Both the position numbers and the translations under genes were made by a program. From the NCBI GenBank assembly GCA_020852595.1, contig JADZAK010000020.1:1-54681 (forward strand): DNA of 54,681 nt, given 5' to 3'. Under the pieces are notes generated by a model. That model searched no databases. It was not told the origin of the DNA and saw nothing but the letters and a program-made list of their open reading frames with translations. Source of the DNA: Rhodospirillaceae bacterium. Lineage in GTDB: Bacteria; Pseudomonadota; Alphaproteobacteria; Rhodospirillales; Rhodospirillaceae. Positions 1-9,473 of this stretch are shown piece after piece (the first letter of the stretch is position 1; every line of letters starts with the position of its first letter).

Positions 1-1
1 G

Positions 2-748
2 GCGCTGCGCGACAATCTTCTGGCCGCGCAGAAACTTCTGACCGAGGCCGGCTGGGACCTGAAAGACGGCGCGCTCGTCAACACCAAGACCGGCACGCCC
101 TTCGAGTTCGAATTCCTGATCCACCTGCCGCTCTACGAAAAATGGATCGGGCCTTATCTTCTCAATCTCGAGCGCCTGGGCATCAAGGGCCGCATCCGCA
201 TCGTCGATCCGACGCAGTATCTCAACCGGATGAACGAGTTCGATTTCGACATGGTGATGGGCGAACTGCCCTACTGGGGCGGCCAGAGCGACTCGCCCGG
301 CAACGAACAAAGAGAGATGTGGGGTTCGGCCGCGGCCGATCGACAAGGCAGCGAGAACTGGATCGGCATCAAGAACCCGGCCATCGATGCCATTATCGAA
401 GACCTGATCAAGGCGCAGACCCGTGAGAGTCTGCTGGCCCACGCCCACGCCCTCGACCGCATCTTGTTGTGGAACCACTACGTGGTGCCGGGCTTCGTCG
501 AGCCGGAAATCTGGTGGGCCTACTGGAACAAGCTGGGCCGCCCCGACATCACGCCCAACGACGGCCCCAACCCGGCCACCTGGTGGTACGATGCGGACAA
601 AGCCGCGAAACTGGCTGACATCATGAAGAATCGCGCCACTGAACGGGCGGAGGGCACCTCGCACATCAGTAAGGCACTGCTGATCCTTGCGGGACTTGCG
701 GTTCTTGGGGTGGGCGTCATGGCGGCGCGGCGTTTGCGCCGCGCGTAG
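2..748 (+). CDS. Family 5 solute-binding protein, YejA-like (C-terminal part)
   Basis: This is the C-terminal 248 residues of a periplasmic peptide/oligopeptide-binding protein; the start lies left of the window. The reading frame is open from base 2. The fragment aligns by eye with the end of the next gene: both carry a LAAGW-like segment, a TQY/AQY..NR..FD/DYD block, an IK(N/D)PAIDA/PVIDA block and an ALDR(I/V)L..NHY block. The protein ends in a hydrophobic helix (about ISKALLILAGLAVLGVGVM) followed by an Arg-rich tail, so it is probably tethered to the inner membrane rather than free in the periplasm. It lies 30 bases upstream of the paralogue's likely start and is probably the first gene of the same operon. 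Confidence 0.88.
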   Translation, partial: ALRDNLLAAQKLLTEAGWDLKDGALVNTKTGTPFEFEFLIHLPLYEKWIGPYLLNLERLGIKGRIRIVDPTQYLNRMNEFDFDMVMGELPYWGGQSDSPGNEQREMWGSAAADRQGSENWIGIKNPAIDAIIEDLIKAQTRESLLAHAHALDRILLWNHYVVPGFVEPEIWWAYWNKLGRPDITPNDGPNPATWWYDADKAAKLADIMKNRATERAEGTSHISKALLILAGLAVLGVGVMAARRLRRA

Positions 749-778
749 AGGCTGAGGGCAATAGGAGTGAGGTCTTCC

Positions 779-2740
779 GTGATCATCCTGCGTGCAATCG
801 TTCTCGCGGCCGCCGCCGTCCTCGCGTTCACCCCGGCGGCGCACGCCGTCACGCGCGGCAAACCCGTGCACGGCATCGCGCTGTTCGGCGAACCCAAGTA
901 CGCGGCCGACGATCATTTCGCCTACGTGAACCCGGATGCACCGCGCGCGGGGGCGCTCACGTTAAGCAACGAAGCGTTCCTGACCTTCGACACCTTCAAC
1001 GCCTTCACCCTAAAGGGCGCGCAGGCTTACGGGTCCGATACACTGATCCATGACACGCTCATGATCGGCAGCCTTGACGAGCCGGCCTCGCGTTACGGGC
1101 TGATCGCGGAAACGATCGAAGTCTCCCCGGACGGCCGCACGGTGCAATTCGTGCTGCGCAAGGAAGCGAAGTTCAGCGACGGATCGCCGATCACGGCCGC
1201 CGACGTTGTGTTCAGCTATGACACCCTGATCACCAAGGCGCGACCCGTGTTCCGCTTCATCTACGCCGACGTAGAAAAGGCCGAGGCGGTGGACGAACGC
1301 ACGGTGCGGTTCACGGTCAAGAATACGGAAAACTCCAAGGTCCCCTTGCTGCTGGGCGAGTTTCCCGTCTTCTCGCAAGCCTATTGGAGCAAGCGCAATT
1401 TCGAGGACACCACCCTCGACATCCCCGTCGTCAGCGGACCTTACAATGTCGATATTTTCGAGGTCGGCCGTTATGTGCGCTACAAACGGCTGGACAATTA
1501 TTGGGGCAAGGATCTCGCCATTCTGCGCGGCTTCTATAATTTCGCCACCGTCCGTTATGAATATTTCCGCGACGACAACGTTCAATTCGAGGCCTTCAAG
1601 ACCGGCGGCTATGACATGGTGCGCGAAACCAGCGCGCGCCGCTGGGTCCAGGACTACAATTTCCCCGCCTTCACCGACGGCCGCGTTCAGAAGCTGAAAG
1701 TGCCGAGCATCCAGCCGCGCGACGTGCAGACCTTCAGCTTGAATCTGCGCCGGCCGCTATTCCAGGACAGACGGGTTCGTGAGGCGATCAACCTCACTTT
1801 CGATTTTGAATCCATCAACAAAAGCCTGATGTACAACGAGTACGTCAGGCTGCGCAGCTATTGGCAGGGTTCGGCTCTCGAAGCCAAGGCGACGCCGGCC
1901 GGCGCGGAGCTCACGCTTCTGGAACCGTTCCGCGACAAACTGCCGCCCGAACTGTTCACCACTGAGTTCGCGCAGCCGACGACCCAGGGCAACGGCGCCA
2001 GCCGCGAAAATCTCGCCCGCGCGGCGAAGCTGCTCGAAGCGGCCGGCTGGAAAGTGCGCGACGGCGTACTGGTGAACGCCAAGGGCCAGCCCTTCACCTT
2101 CGAGATCACGGTCGTGCAGCCCAGCCTCGAACGCCTGATCGGCCCCTGGATCCAGGACATGAAGCGGGTCGGCATCAACGCGACCATGCGCGTGGTGGAC
2201 ACCGCCCAGTACGCCAACCGCGTCACCGACTTCGATTACGACGCCATCCTGATCGGCATGGCGACCACGCTGACGCCGGGCGCCGAACTGGTGGACGAGC
2301 TGAGTTCGGACTCGGCCGACCGGCCGGGAAGCTCGAACTACAGCGGCATCAAGGACCCGGTGATCGACGCGCTGCTGCAGCATATCGTGAAAGCGCAGAC
2401 GGAAGACGAGATCACGGCGGCGACCAGGGCCCTGGACCGGGTGCTGACGTTCAACCATTACCGCATGCTCACCTATACGCTGGAGGCGGAGCGCTTTGCC
2501 TATTGGTCCAAACTGAAGCGTCCCGAAATCCTGCCCGCCCTGGGGCTGGGCCGGATCGGCGAGGCCGCCATCGCCCTGTGGTGGTCGGACGGCTCGGCCG
2601 CCGCGGCCAGTCCGTCCGTCCCAACGGAAAGTTATGGCGGACAGCGAGACAAAGGGGCGGGGACGTGGGTTATGATAGCCGTCGCCCTGGGCCTCGCGGG
2701 CGCCGTCATCTTCGTGATCGCGCGCCGGCGCCGGGCTTAA
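779..2740 (+). CDS. yejA: Extracellular solute-binding protein, family 5, YejA-like
   Basis: This is the substrate receptor of a YejABEF-type importer for peptides (microcin C-like or murein-derived peptides in known cases; the substrate here is unknown). A GTG at 779 is preferred over the in-frame GTG at 767 because a GAGG motif sits 6 bases before it, whereas the upstream GTG overlaps the Shine-Dalgarno sequence. The product is about 653 residues. It has a signal peptide (MIILRAIVLAAAAVLAF, cleavage after AHA) and a full SBP_bac_5 fold. Like its upstream neighbour it has a C-terminal membrane helix followed by RRRRA, which is atypical for a Gram-negative binding protein. It is directly followed by the permease genes. 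Confidence 0.9.
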   Translation: MIILRAIVLAAAAVLAFTPAAHAVTRGKPVHGIALFGEPKYAADDHFAYVNPDAPRAGALTLSNEAFLTFDTFNAFTLKGAQAYGSDTLIHDTLMIGSLDEPASRYGLIAETIEVSPDGRTVQFVLRKEAKFSDGSPITAADVVFSYDTLITKARPVFRFIYADVEKAEAVDERTVRFTVKNTENSKVPLLLGEFPVFSQAYWSKRNFEDTTLDIPVVSGPYNVDIFEVGRYVRYKRLDNYWGKDLAILRGFYNFATVRYEYFRDDNVQFEAFKTGGYDMVRETSARRWVQDYNFPAFTDGRVQKLKVPSIQPRDVQTFSLNLRRPLFQDRRVREAINLTFDFESINKSLMYNEYVRLRSYWQGSALEAKATPAGAELTLLEPFRDKLPPELFTTEFAQPTTQGNGASRENLARAAKLLEAAGWKVRDGVLVNAKGQPFTFEITVVQPSLERLIGPWIQDMKRVGINATMRVVDTAQYANRVTDFDYDAILIGMATTLTPGAELVDELSSDSADRPGSSNYSGIKDPVIDALLQHIVKAQTEDEITAATRALDRVLTFNHYRMLTYTLEAERFAYWSKLKRPEILPALGLGRIGEAAIALWWSDGSAAAASPSVPTESYGGQRDKGAGTWVMIAVALGLAGAVIFVIARRRRA

Positions 2741-2764
2741 CGACCGACGGGATATCTCAGAACC

Positions 2765-3856
2765 GTGCTTGCCTATATCCTCCGCCGCCTTGCGTTGATC
2801 CCGCTGACGCTGTTCGGGATCATCACCCTCAATTTTCTGATTGTGCAGGTTGCCCCCGGCGGCCCAGTGGAGCGCGTGCTGGCGCAAGTGCGCGGCCTCG
2901 ATCCGGGCGGCATGACGGGCATCTCAGGCGGCGGCGGGGATACCGCGCGTGTCGCCACCAGCAGTTCCAACAGCGCCTATCGCGGCGCGCAGGGGCTGGA
3001 TCCGGAATTCGTCAAGGCGATCGAGCGCCAGTTCGGTTTCGATAAGCCGGCCCACGAACGCTACATGCTGATGATGAAGAACTACATCGCCTTCGATCTG
3101 GGCGAGAGCTTCTACCGCACCATCGATGTCGGCGATCTGATCATCGAGAAGATGCCCGTGTCGATTTCGCTGGGCCTGTGGTCGACGCTGATTATCTATA
3201 TCGTGTCCATCCCCATGGGCATCGCCAAAGCCGTGCGCGACGGCAGCCGCTTCGACATTGGCACCTCGTACATCATCGTCATCGGCTATGCGGTGCCGAG
3301 TTTCATGTTCGCGATCCTTCTGATCGTGCTGTTCTCGGGCGGAAGCTACCTCAACTGGTTTCCCTTACGCGGCTTGACATCTGAGAACTGGGAACAGTTG
3401 TCATTCGCCGGTAAAATCTACGATTACTTCTGGCACCTGACGCTGCCGGTGCTGGCCATGGTGATCGGCGGCTTCGCCTCGCTGACCATGCTGACCAAGA
3501 ATTCCTTCATGGACGAGATCAATAAACAGTATGTGCTGACGGCCAAGGCCAAGGGCCTCACCCAACGGCGCGTGCTGTATGGCCACGTCTTCCGCAACGC
3601 CATGCTGATCGTCATCGCGGCCTTCCCGGCAACATTGGTGGGCATGTTGTTCACCGGCTCACTTCTGATCGAGGTGATCTTCTCGCTCGATGGCCTGGGT
3701 CTGCTCGGGTATCAGGCGATCATCGACCGCGACTATCCGGTGATCTTCGGCACCTTGTATGTCTTCTCTATCGTCGGGCTCCTTCTGAACTTGATCAGCG
3801 ATCTTGCCTATCATGTGATCGATCCGCGGATCGACTTCGAGGCGCGCGCCACATGA
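2765..3856 (+). CDS. yejB: ABC transporter permease, YejB type
   Basis: This is an inner-membrane permease subunit of the peptide importer, 363 residues, close to the usual size of YejB. It starts at GTG 2765 with the typical N terminus [18 protein letters not shown]. It has a periplasmic region rich in Gly/Ser (around residues 45-75), several membrane segments, and the cytoplasmic EAA coupling loop around [20 protein letters not shown] that docks onto the ATPase. It follows yejA by 24 bases and overlaps yejE by four bases (ATGA), which implies translational coupling. The order SBP-permease-permease-double ATPase matches the yej operon. Confidence 0.93.
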   Translation: MLAYILRRLALIPLTLFGIITLNFLIVQVAPGGPVERVLAQVRGLDPGGMTGISGGGGDTARVATSSSNSAYRGAQGLDPEFVKAIERQFGFDKPAHERYMLMMKNYIAFDLGESFYRTIDVGDLIIEKMPVSISLGLWSTLIIYIVSIPMGIAKAVRDGSRFDIGTSYIIVIGYAVPSFMFAILLIVLFSGGSYLNWFPLRGLTSENWEQLSFAGKIYDYFWHLTLPVLAMVIGGFASLTMLTKNSFMDEINKQYVLTAKAKGLTQRRVLYGHVFRNAMLIVIAAFPATLVGMLFTGSLLIEVIFSLDGLGLLGYQAIIDRDYPVIFGTLYVFSIVGLLLNLISDLAYHVIDPRIDFEARAT

Positions 3857-4893
3857 GCAGCCTCACGAATCGTCTTTCCGCGCTCAACCGGCGCCGCTGG
3901 GCCAACTTCCGCGCCAACGGCCGCGGCTACTGGTCCTTCGTCATGGTCACGGCTCTGTTCCTGCTGTGCCTGTTCGCCGAACTGATTGCCAACGACCGGC
4001 CGCTGCTGGTGAGCTTTAAGGGCAGCCTGTATATCCCCGTGGTGCGGGATTATCCTGAAACCACGTTCGGCGGCGTATTTGAAACACCGGCCAATTATAC
4101 CGACCCCTATCTGCGCGATCTGATCAATGCCGATGGGTGGATCGTCGAGCCGCTGATCCCCTATGACTACCGGACCATCGACTTCAATCTGGGGCGGCCC
4201 GCGCCGGCCCCGCCGTCGGCCGCGCACTGGCTCGGCACCGACAACCAGGGCCGCGATGTGCTCGCCCGACTGCTCTCTGGGTTCAGGCTATCGATGCTGT
4301 TCGCCATTGCGCTCACGCTGGTCTCGACGGTGGTCGGTGTCGCGGCCGGCGCCGTTCAAGGTTATTTCGGCGGCTGGATCGATCTCACCTTCCAGCGCTT
4401 CATCGAGATATGGAGCGGTCTGCCACAGCTGTTCATCCTGATCATCGTTTCAAGCATCGTCATCCCCGGTTTCTGGACTCTGCTCTTGGTGCTGCTGCTA
4501 TTCAGCTGGACCGCGCTGGTGCCTGTCGTGCGCGCCGAGTTCCTGCGCGCGCGCAACCTCGACTATGTGCGCGCGGCCAAGGCGCTTGGCATGGATGATG
4601 TGACCATCATGGCCAAGCACATCCTGCCCAACGCCGTTGTCGCAACGGTCACCTTCCTGCCCTTCATCATCTCCGGCGCCGTCGTCGCGCTGACCTCGCT
4701 CGACTTCCTCGGCCTCGGCATGCCGCCGGGCTCGGCCTCGCTCGGCGAGCTCCTGCGGCAGGGCAAAGAGAATCTCCAGGCGCCGTGGCTGGGCTTGACG
4801 GGTTTCTTCGTCATCGCCGGCATGCTTACTCTGCTCATCTTTGTCGGCGAAGCCGTGCGCGACGCCCTCGATCCGCGCAAGACCTTCTCATGA
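3853..4893 (+). CDS. yejE: ABC transporter permease, YejE type
   Basis: This is the second permease subunit, 346 residues. It has an N-terminal membrane anchor ([21 protein letters not shown]), a periplasmic stretch characteristic of the YejE/DppC group, and a BPD_transp_1 domain in the C-terminal half. The EAA loop is visible around [18 protein letters not shown]. It overlaps yejB by ATGA at its start and yejF by ATGA at its end, so the three genes are translationally coupled. It should form the heteromeric channel with YejB. Confidence 0.93.
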   Translation: MSSLTNRLSALNRRRWANFRANGRGYWSFVMVTALFLLCLFAELIANDRPLLVSFKGSLYIPVVRDYPETTFGGVFETPANYTDPYLRDLINADGWIVEPLIPYDYRTIDFNLGRPAPAPPSAAHWLGTDNQGRDVLARLLSGFRLSMLFAIALTLVSTVVGVAAGAVQGYFGGWIDLTFQRFIEIWSGLPQLFILIIVSSIVIPGFWTLLLVLLLFSWTALVPVVRAEFLRARNLDYVRAAKALGMDDVTIMAKHILPNAVVATVTFLPFIISGAVVALTSLDFLGLGMPPGSASLGELLRQGKENLQAPWLGLTGFFVIAGMLTLLIFVGEAVRDALDPRKTFS

Positions 4894-6497
4894 CCGATAC
4901 GCCGCTGCTTGAAATCAAGGATTTGGCCGTCAGCTTCGGCCAGGGCGACGGCGAAGTCGCCGCCGTGAAAAGCGCGTCATTCACGCTGCACAAAGGCGAA
5001 ACATTGTCGCTGGTCGGCGAGAGCGGCAGCGGCAAGACCGTGACGGCCCTGTCCGTCCTGCGCCTGTTGCCCTATCCGCGCGCGCGCCATCCCAAAGGCA
5101 GCATCAAGTTCAAGGGCGCCGAGATCGTCGGCGCATCCGAGGACGCGATGCGCCAGATCCGCGGCAACCGTGTCGGCATGGTGTTCCAGGAACCCATGAC
5201 CTCGCTCAATCCCCTGCACAATGTCGAGAAGCAGGTGGGCGAAGTGCTGGAAGTGCACGGCGGCATGGACGGCGAAGCGCGCCGCGCGCGCGTGCTCGAA
5301 CTCTTGCGCCTTGTGGGTCTGCCGGAAGCCGAAACACGCCTGACGGCGCTTCCCCATGAACTGTCCGGCGGACAGCGTCAGCGCGTGATGATCGCGATGG
5401 CGCTGGCGCAGAACCCGGACCTTCTCATCGCCGACGAGCCGACCACGGCCCTCGACGTCACCATCCAGGCGCAGATCCTCGATCTTCTGAAGGACCTTCA
5501 GAAGCGCCTCGGCATGGCGATGCTGTTCATCACCCATGACCTCGCCATCGTGCGCAAGCTGGGCGGCCAGGTCTGCGTGATGAAAGACGGCCATGTGGTC
5601 GAGCAAGGCGATGTGGAGACCGTGTTCCGCACGCCGCAGCACAGCTATACAAAACATCTCGTCGCCGCCGAACCCAAGGGCGCGCCGCCCGCGCCGGTGA
5701 GCGGCGCCGCCGAAGTGATGGCCGCGGAGGATTTGAAAGTCTGGTTCCCGATCAGACGCGGCGTGATCCGCCGCACGATCGGACACATCAAGGCGGTGGA
5801 CGGGGTGAGCTTGTCCGTGAAAGCCGGCGACACCCTGGGCGTGGTGGGTGAAAGCGGCTCGGGCAAGACGACCCTGGGCCTCGCATTGCTGCGTCTGATC
5901 TCCAGCGAAGGCCCGATCCGGTTCCAGGGCCATCGCATCGACGGCCTGAAGCGCCAGGAACTGCGCAACCTGCGCCGCGACATGCAGGTGGTGTTCCAGG
6001 ATCCGTTCGGCTCCTTGAGCCCGCGCCTGACCATCGGCGAAATCATTGGCGAAGGCCTTGCGGTCCACAACATCGGCACAGCGGCCGAGCGGCGCGATCG
6101 GGTGGCCGAGACGCTGCACGATGTGGGCCTCGATCCCGCCATGCAGGACCGCTACCCCCATGAGTTCTCCGGCGGTCAGCGCCAGAGAATCGCGATCGCG
6201 CGCGCCATGGTGCTGCGGCCCAAGTTCCTGATGCTCGATGAGCCCACGAGCGCGCTGGATGTCTCGGTCCAGGCGCAGATCGTGGACCTCCTGCGGGGCC
6301 TGCAGGCGAAATACGCCCTCGCGTACCTGTTCATCAGCCACGACCTCAAGGTCGTCCGGGCGCTGGCGAACGAAGTCATTGTCATGAAGGACGGCAAGGT
6401 GCGCGAAAGCGGACCTTCACAGCAGATTTTCACGGCGCCCCAGGATCCTTACACCAAGAAGCTGATGGCCGCCGCGTTGGAACTGAGAACGGCCTAA
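4890..6497 (+). CDS. yejF: Peptide ABC transporter ATP-binding protein, duplicated NBD, YejF type
   Basis: This is a 535-residue tandem ATPase that powers the importer. ATG 4890 is chosen because it gives the ATGA overlap with yejE. The first nucleotide-binding domain has Walker A GESGSGKT, signature LSGGQRQR and Walker [13 protein letters not shown]. The second has [19 protein letters not shown] and [11 protein letters not shown]. Both sites look intact. The Opp/Dpp-type C-terminal segment that contacts the substrate-channel subunits follows each domain. E. coli YejF is about 529 residues with the same two-domain layout. This is the last gene of the operon; the next gene is 77 bases downstream. 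Confidence 0.94.
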   Translation: MTDTPLLEIKDLAVSFGQGDGEVAAVKSASFTLHKGETLSLVGESGSGKTVTALSVLRLLPYPRARHPKGSIKFKGAEIVGASEDAMRQIRGNRVGMVFQEPMTSLNPLHNVEKQVGEVLEVHGGMDGEARRARVLELLRLVGLPEAETRLTALPHELSGGQRQRVMIAMALAQNPDLLIADEPTTALDVTIQAQILDLLKDLQKRLGMAMLFITHDLAIVRKLGGQVCVMKDGHVVEQGDVETVFRTPQHSYTKHLVAAEPKGAPPAPVSGAAEVMAAEDLKVWFPIRRGVIRRTIGHIKAVDGVSLSVKAGDTLGVVGESGSGKTTLGLALLRLISSEGPIRFQGHRIDGLKRQELRNLRRDMQVVFQDPFGSLSPRLTIGEIIGEGLAVHNIGTAAERRDRVAETLHDVGLDPAMQDRYPHEFSGGQRQRIAIARAMVLRPKFLMLDEPTSALDVSVQAQIVDLLRGLQAKYALAYLFISHDLKVVRALANEVIVMKDGKVRESGPSQQIFTAPQDPYTKKLMAAALELRTA

Positions 6498-6574
6498 CGG
6501 CTTCTTAACCATTGGAACTTTAAGGTGAAATCGCAGAACCGTGGGCGCATAGTGAGCCTACGAGGGTGATGAGA

Positions 6575-6853
6575 ATGGCCGACAGAGACCAAGAAGACTC
6601 GCATCAGGCGATTTACAACGTCGACGTCGACATCTCCGTTGTCCTCGGCCAGGCGAACCTGCGCGTCAACCAGCTCCTGAAACTCGGCCGCGGCGCCGTG
6701 GTGGAACTGGAACAGCGCACCTCCGACCCTGTGGAAATCTTCGCCAACGACGTGCTGATCGCCAAGGGCGAAGTCGTCATCACCTCGGGTGATAAAATCG
6801 GCGTGACCCTGACCGAACTGGTCAAATCCATCTACAACACCGCCGGCAAGTAA
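6575..6853 (+). CDS. fliN: FliN-like flagellar motor switch (C-ring) protein
   Basis: The product is a 92-residue SpoA/FliN-type domain: VDVDISVVLGQANLRVNQLLKLGRG followed by VVELEQRTSDPVEIFANDVLIAKGEVV. In flagella, FliN lines the cytoplasmic C-ring and takes part in switching and export. Start candidates are GTG 6566, ATG 6569 and ATG 6575. The last is chosen because the GAGG at 6562-6565 is then 9 bases away. The protein is reduced to the C-terminal domain, without the long N-terminal extension of some alphaproteobacterial FliN. No other flagellar gene is in this window, so its membership in a flagellar motor is inferred from sequence only. Confidence 0.85.
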   Translation: MADRDQEDSHQAIYNVDVDISVVLGQANLRVNQLLKLGRGAVVELEQRTSDPVEIFANDVLIAKGEVVITSGDKIGVTLTELVKSIYNTAGK

Positions 6854-6862
6854 TCTTGCCCT

Positions 6863-6885
6863 AGATCGGACACGTCCGATCTTTT
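6863..6885 (+). terminator. Rho-independent terminator after fliN
   Basis: AGATCGGAC at 6863-6871 is fully complementary to GTCCGATCT at 6874-6882, and a run of T residues follows (6882-6885). It lies ten bases after the fliN stop and just before the GST start, so it separates the two genes. Confidence 0.65.
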
Positions 6886-6901
6886 AAATAGCGTGCACGC
6901 C

Positions 6902-7576
6902 ATGACCACACGCACGCTCTTTCACCACAGCCTATTGCCCACGGCCCGCAAGGTGCGCCTCGCGCTTCACGAGAAGCGGCTGGAGTTCACCGAAGTGACG
7001 GCCGATCCGTTCGCGGCCGACGACGAGCTTCTGGCGCTGAACCCCGCGGGCGATCTGCCGGTGCTGGTGGACGAGAACGGGCAGATCGTGTGCGGGACCC
7101 AGGCGATCTGCGAGTACCTGGAAGAGGTCTATCCGCAGACGAACCTTCTGGGCCGCAATCCAAAAGACCGCGCCGAAGCCCGGCGTCTGGCGGCCTGGTT
7201 CGACGAGAAGTTCAACCGCGAAGTCACGCAGCACCTGGCCGGCGAGAAGCTGACGCGGCGCCTGTTCGAGAACGGCGCGCCGGATTCCCGGGCCTTGCGC
7301 GCGGGCCGCGAGAACATCCACACGCATCTTCAGTACATCGCCTGGCTGACCGAGCGCCGGAGCTGGCTGGCGAGCGACGACATCAGCTACGCCGATCTGT
7401 CGGCGGCGGCGCATCTGTCGCTGATCGATTATTCGGGCGACGTGCCCTGGGCCGACCACCCGCTGACCAAGGAATGGTACGTGCGCATCAAGTCGCGGTT
7501 CAGCTTTAGATGCCTGTTGCAGGACACGGTCCCCGGCATCGCGCCGGCGGCGATCTACGCCGATTTGGATTTTTGA
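6902..7576 (+). CDS. Glutathione S-transferase family protein
   Basis: The product is 224 residues with an N-terminal thioredoxin-like GST domain: FHHSLLPTARKVRLALHEK, then NPAGDLPVLVDENGQIVCGTQAICEYLEE, in which the cis-Pro and the glutathione gamma-Glu recognition region are recognisable. An all-helical C-terminal domain follows. It probably conjugates or reduces small electrophiles using glutathione, but the substrate is unknown. ATG 6902 gives the natural N terminus; an in-frame GTG at 6893 is possible. It is a single gene that converges on the TPR gene, with a short hairpin between them. Confidence 0.85.
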   Translation: MTTRTLFHHSLLPTARKVRLALHEKRLEFTEVTADPFAADDELLALNPAGDLPVLVDENGQIVCGTQAICEYLEEVYPQTNLLGRNPKDRAEARRLAAWFDEKFNREVTQHLAGEKLTRRLFENGAPDSRALRAGRENIHTHLQYIAWLTERRSWLASDDISYADLSAAAHLSLIDYSGDVPWADHPLTKEWYVRIKSRFSFRCLLQDTVPGIAPAAIYADLDF

Positions 7577-7585
7577 TTTCGTTTC

Positions 7586-7604
7586 CCTCCCCTGGAAGGG
7601 GAGG
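7586..7604. terminator. Short hairpin between convergent genes
   Basis: CCTCCCCT at 7586-7593 pairs perfectly with AGGGGAGG at 7597-7604. It lies between the convergent GST and TPR genes, where a terminator is expected, but neither side has a clean T tract, so its role is uncertain. Confidence 0.35.
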
Positions 7605-7618
7605 AATAAAAAGGATCG

Positions 7619-8437
7619 CTACTTATTCTTCGCGTCGGTTTCGACCAGCACATCGAGGCGCTCGATGTTGGTGCGCGCGGCTTTGCCCGCTTCGGAGTCC
7701 GGCGCGATCTGGATGATGCGCAGCCAGTCCTGGCGGGCCTCGTTGTCGCGCTTCTTCAGCTTGTAGATAATGCCGCGTTCGAGAAGGCCGATGATGTTGT
7801 GCGGATCCATCGCCACCGCCTGCTCGGCGTCGATCAGCGCGACATCGACTTCGTTGAGATGACGGCGGGCGCTGGCCCGGAAGGCCAACGCATCGGAGTT
7901 CTCGGCGTCGATGGCGAGCGAGGCGTCGAGATCGCGCACGGCTTCGAGATATTTGCCGGCGTCGGCGTAGGTGGCGGCGCGGTCGACCAGGATGTAGGCA
8001 TGCTGATGGTTCTTCACCGGCATGACTTCGAGCGCCTTGGTCTGCGCGTCGAGCGCGCGGGTGAGATCGCCCTGCAGCAGCCAGGCCTGGCCGGCCTGGG
8101 AAAGCACACCGGCCCGCACGGATTCTTCTTCATTGAGGACCGCGAGCGCTTCGAGGCGCGTGGCGGCTTCGCTGTATTCCTTCATGCCGATGAGCGCGAT
8201 GGCTTCGCAGTGTTTGGCCGGCGCGCCGCCGCCGATGGTGAGCCATTTGCCGGCCATCTCGAAACCCTTCTCGGGTTCGTTCTTGGCGGTCATCAGGCAG
8301 ACTTCATAGGTATGCGAGGGATTCTCAGGATTGGGCGTGGGCGAAGGGGACTGCGCCGAGGCCGCGTTGCCCGTGGCCGCCATCACCGGAGCGGCCATGA
8401 GCGCCATCGCCGCCGCAATCACAAACGTCCCGCGCAT
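7619..8437 (-). CDS. Exported tetratricopeptide-repeat protein
   Basis: The product is 272 residues with a signal peptide (MRGTFVIAAAMALMAAPVMA, cleavage near AMA-AT) and a Pro/Ser linker. At least five TPR-like helical pairs follow: YSEAATRLEALAVLNEE, LLQGDLTRALDAQTKALEV, YADAGKYLEAVRDLDASLAI and LNEVDVALIDAEQAVAMDP are clear. It is probably a periplasmic protein-interaction scaffold; partner and role are unknown. It lies six bases downstream of the alpha/beta-hydrolase gene on the same strand, so the two are probably co-transcribed. Confidence 0.82.
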   Translation of the reverse strand: MRGTFVIAAAMALMAAPVMAATGNAASAQSPSPTPNPENPSHTYEVCLMTAKNEPEKGFEMAGKWLTIGGGAPAKHCEAIALIGMKEYSEAATRLEALAVLNEEESVRAGVLSQAGQAWLLQGDLTRALDAQTKALEVMPVKNHQHAYILVDRAATYADAGKYLEAVRDLDASLAIDAENSDALAFRASARRHLNEVDVALIDAEQAVAMDPHNIIGLLERGIIYKLKKRDNEARQDWLRIIQIAPDSEAGKAARTNIERLDVLVETDAKNK

Positions 8438-8443
8438 CTGAAA

Positions 8444-9205
8444 CTATCCCTTCCCAACCAACTCTTCGACGAAGCCGCACAGACGTTCCAGGTCCTGCGG
8501 GCGGGACAAACGGTGGTCGCCATCCTTCACGAGATGCACGGCCACGTCGCCCCCCTTGATCCGCGCGGCGAGCTTGAGGGATGTCTCCCATGGCACCGCC
8601 GTATCCTTCTGCCCGTGGATCAAGCGCACCGGACAGCCGATATCCACCACGTCCCGCAGGACAAGATTCCTGCGGCCGTCTTCGATGAGGTGGCGCGAGA
8701 TCCGGTACGGACCATCGTCATATTCGCTGGGAAACTCGACCGCGCCCGCCGTCATCAGCGTGCTGCGCTGCGCGGCGTCGAAGCCGGCCCACATGAGGTC
8801 CTCGGTAAAATCCGGGGCCACAGCGATTCCCACCAGCCCATTCACGCGCTCCGGACGCGCCATGGCGGTTTTCACCATGACCCATCCGCCCATACTCGAG
8901 CCCACCAGGACCACCGGTCCCTTTGTCAGTTCATCGAGTACGGCGACGGCATCTTCAACCCAGCGCGAAATGCCGCCGTCTTCAAACCGGCCACTGCTTG
9001 CCCCGTGGCCGAACATATCGAAACGAAGCAGTCCGTAACCACGGCTCTGCGCGTGCCGGGTCAAGGCCTCGGCTTTGGTGCCGCCCTTGTCGGACCGAAG
9101 TCCGTGCAGAAAAACGACGGTGGGCTTATGGAGGTCCCGCGCTGCCTGATGTTCATACGCGATCGACGCCCCATCGGCGCGCCGGTATTCCAACGCCGCA
9201 GTCAC
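8444..9205 (-). CDS. Alpha/beta hydrolase
   Basis: The product is 253 residues with a complete alpha/beta-hydrolase core. An HG oxyanion motif is present (VVFLHGLRSDKGG), the nucleophile elbow is GSSMGG, the acid lies in the segment RLIHGQKDTAVP, and the catalytic His is in the segment DGDHRLS. The short single-domain layout and the LRSDKGG loop resemble the ABHD10/palmitoyl-thioesterase-like group of bacterial hydrolases; the substrate cannot be read from sequence. It has no signal peptide, so it should be cytoplasmic. It is the first gene of a two-gene unit with the TPR protein. Confidence 0.85.
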   Translation of the reverse strand: MTAALEYRRADGASIAYEHQAARDLHKPTVVFLHGLRSDKGGTKAEALTRHAQSRGYGLLRFDMFGHGASSGRFEDGGISRWVEDAVAVLDELTKGPVVLVGSSMGGWVMVKTAMARPERVNGLVGIAVAPDFTEDLMWAGFDAAQRSTLMTAGAVEFPSEYDDGPYRISRHLIEDGRRNLVLRDVVDIGCPVRLIHGQKDTAVPWETSLKLAARIKGGDVAVHLVKDGDHRLSRPQDLERLCGFVEELVGKG

Positions 9206-9346
9206 GTAATGCCCCAGAAATCAGCCCACTTTTGGTCTATCACGCGCACGGGATTTTTCCTATTCAGTTTCGAATAGACTAGACTGCTTTCTACTTATGA
9301 TCGTGAGTGGCGGAGATGCTGCTACAAGAATTGTAGTCACATCGCA

Positions 9347-9429
9347 GAAATGGGGTCAGACACCAATTCGCTCGGCACCATGGGCACTTTGACATCGCGC
9401 GCAGGCGAATGGGTATCTGACCCCATTTC
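9347..9429. repeat. REP/MITE-like palindromic element
   Basis: GAAATGGGGTCAGA at 9347-9360 is an exact inverted copy of 9416-9429. The pairing continues inside with ACC/GGT (9362-9364 with 9412-9414) and ATTCG/CGAAT (9366-9370 with 9406-9410), leaving a 35-base loop. Termini built on TGGGGTCAGA are familiar to me from REP-like sequences associated with Y1 (RAYT/IS200-like) transposases; that assignment is from memory. It sits in the 268-base gap between the divergent hydrolase and glycosyltransferase genes. No transposase is present. Confidence 0.6.
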
Positions 9430-9473
9430 CGCCCGCACCCCGGATTGCTGAACGAAAGAGACGACACACGGGT

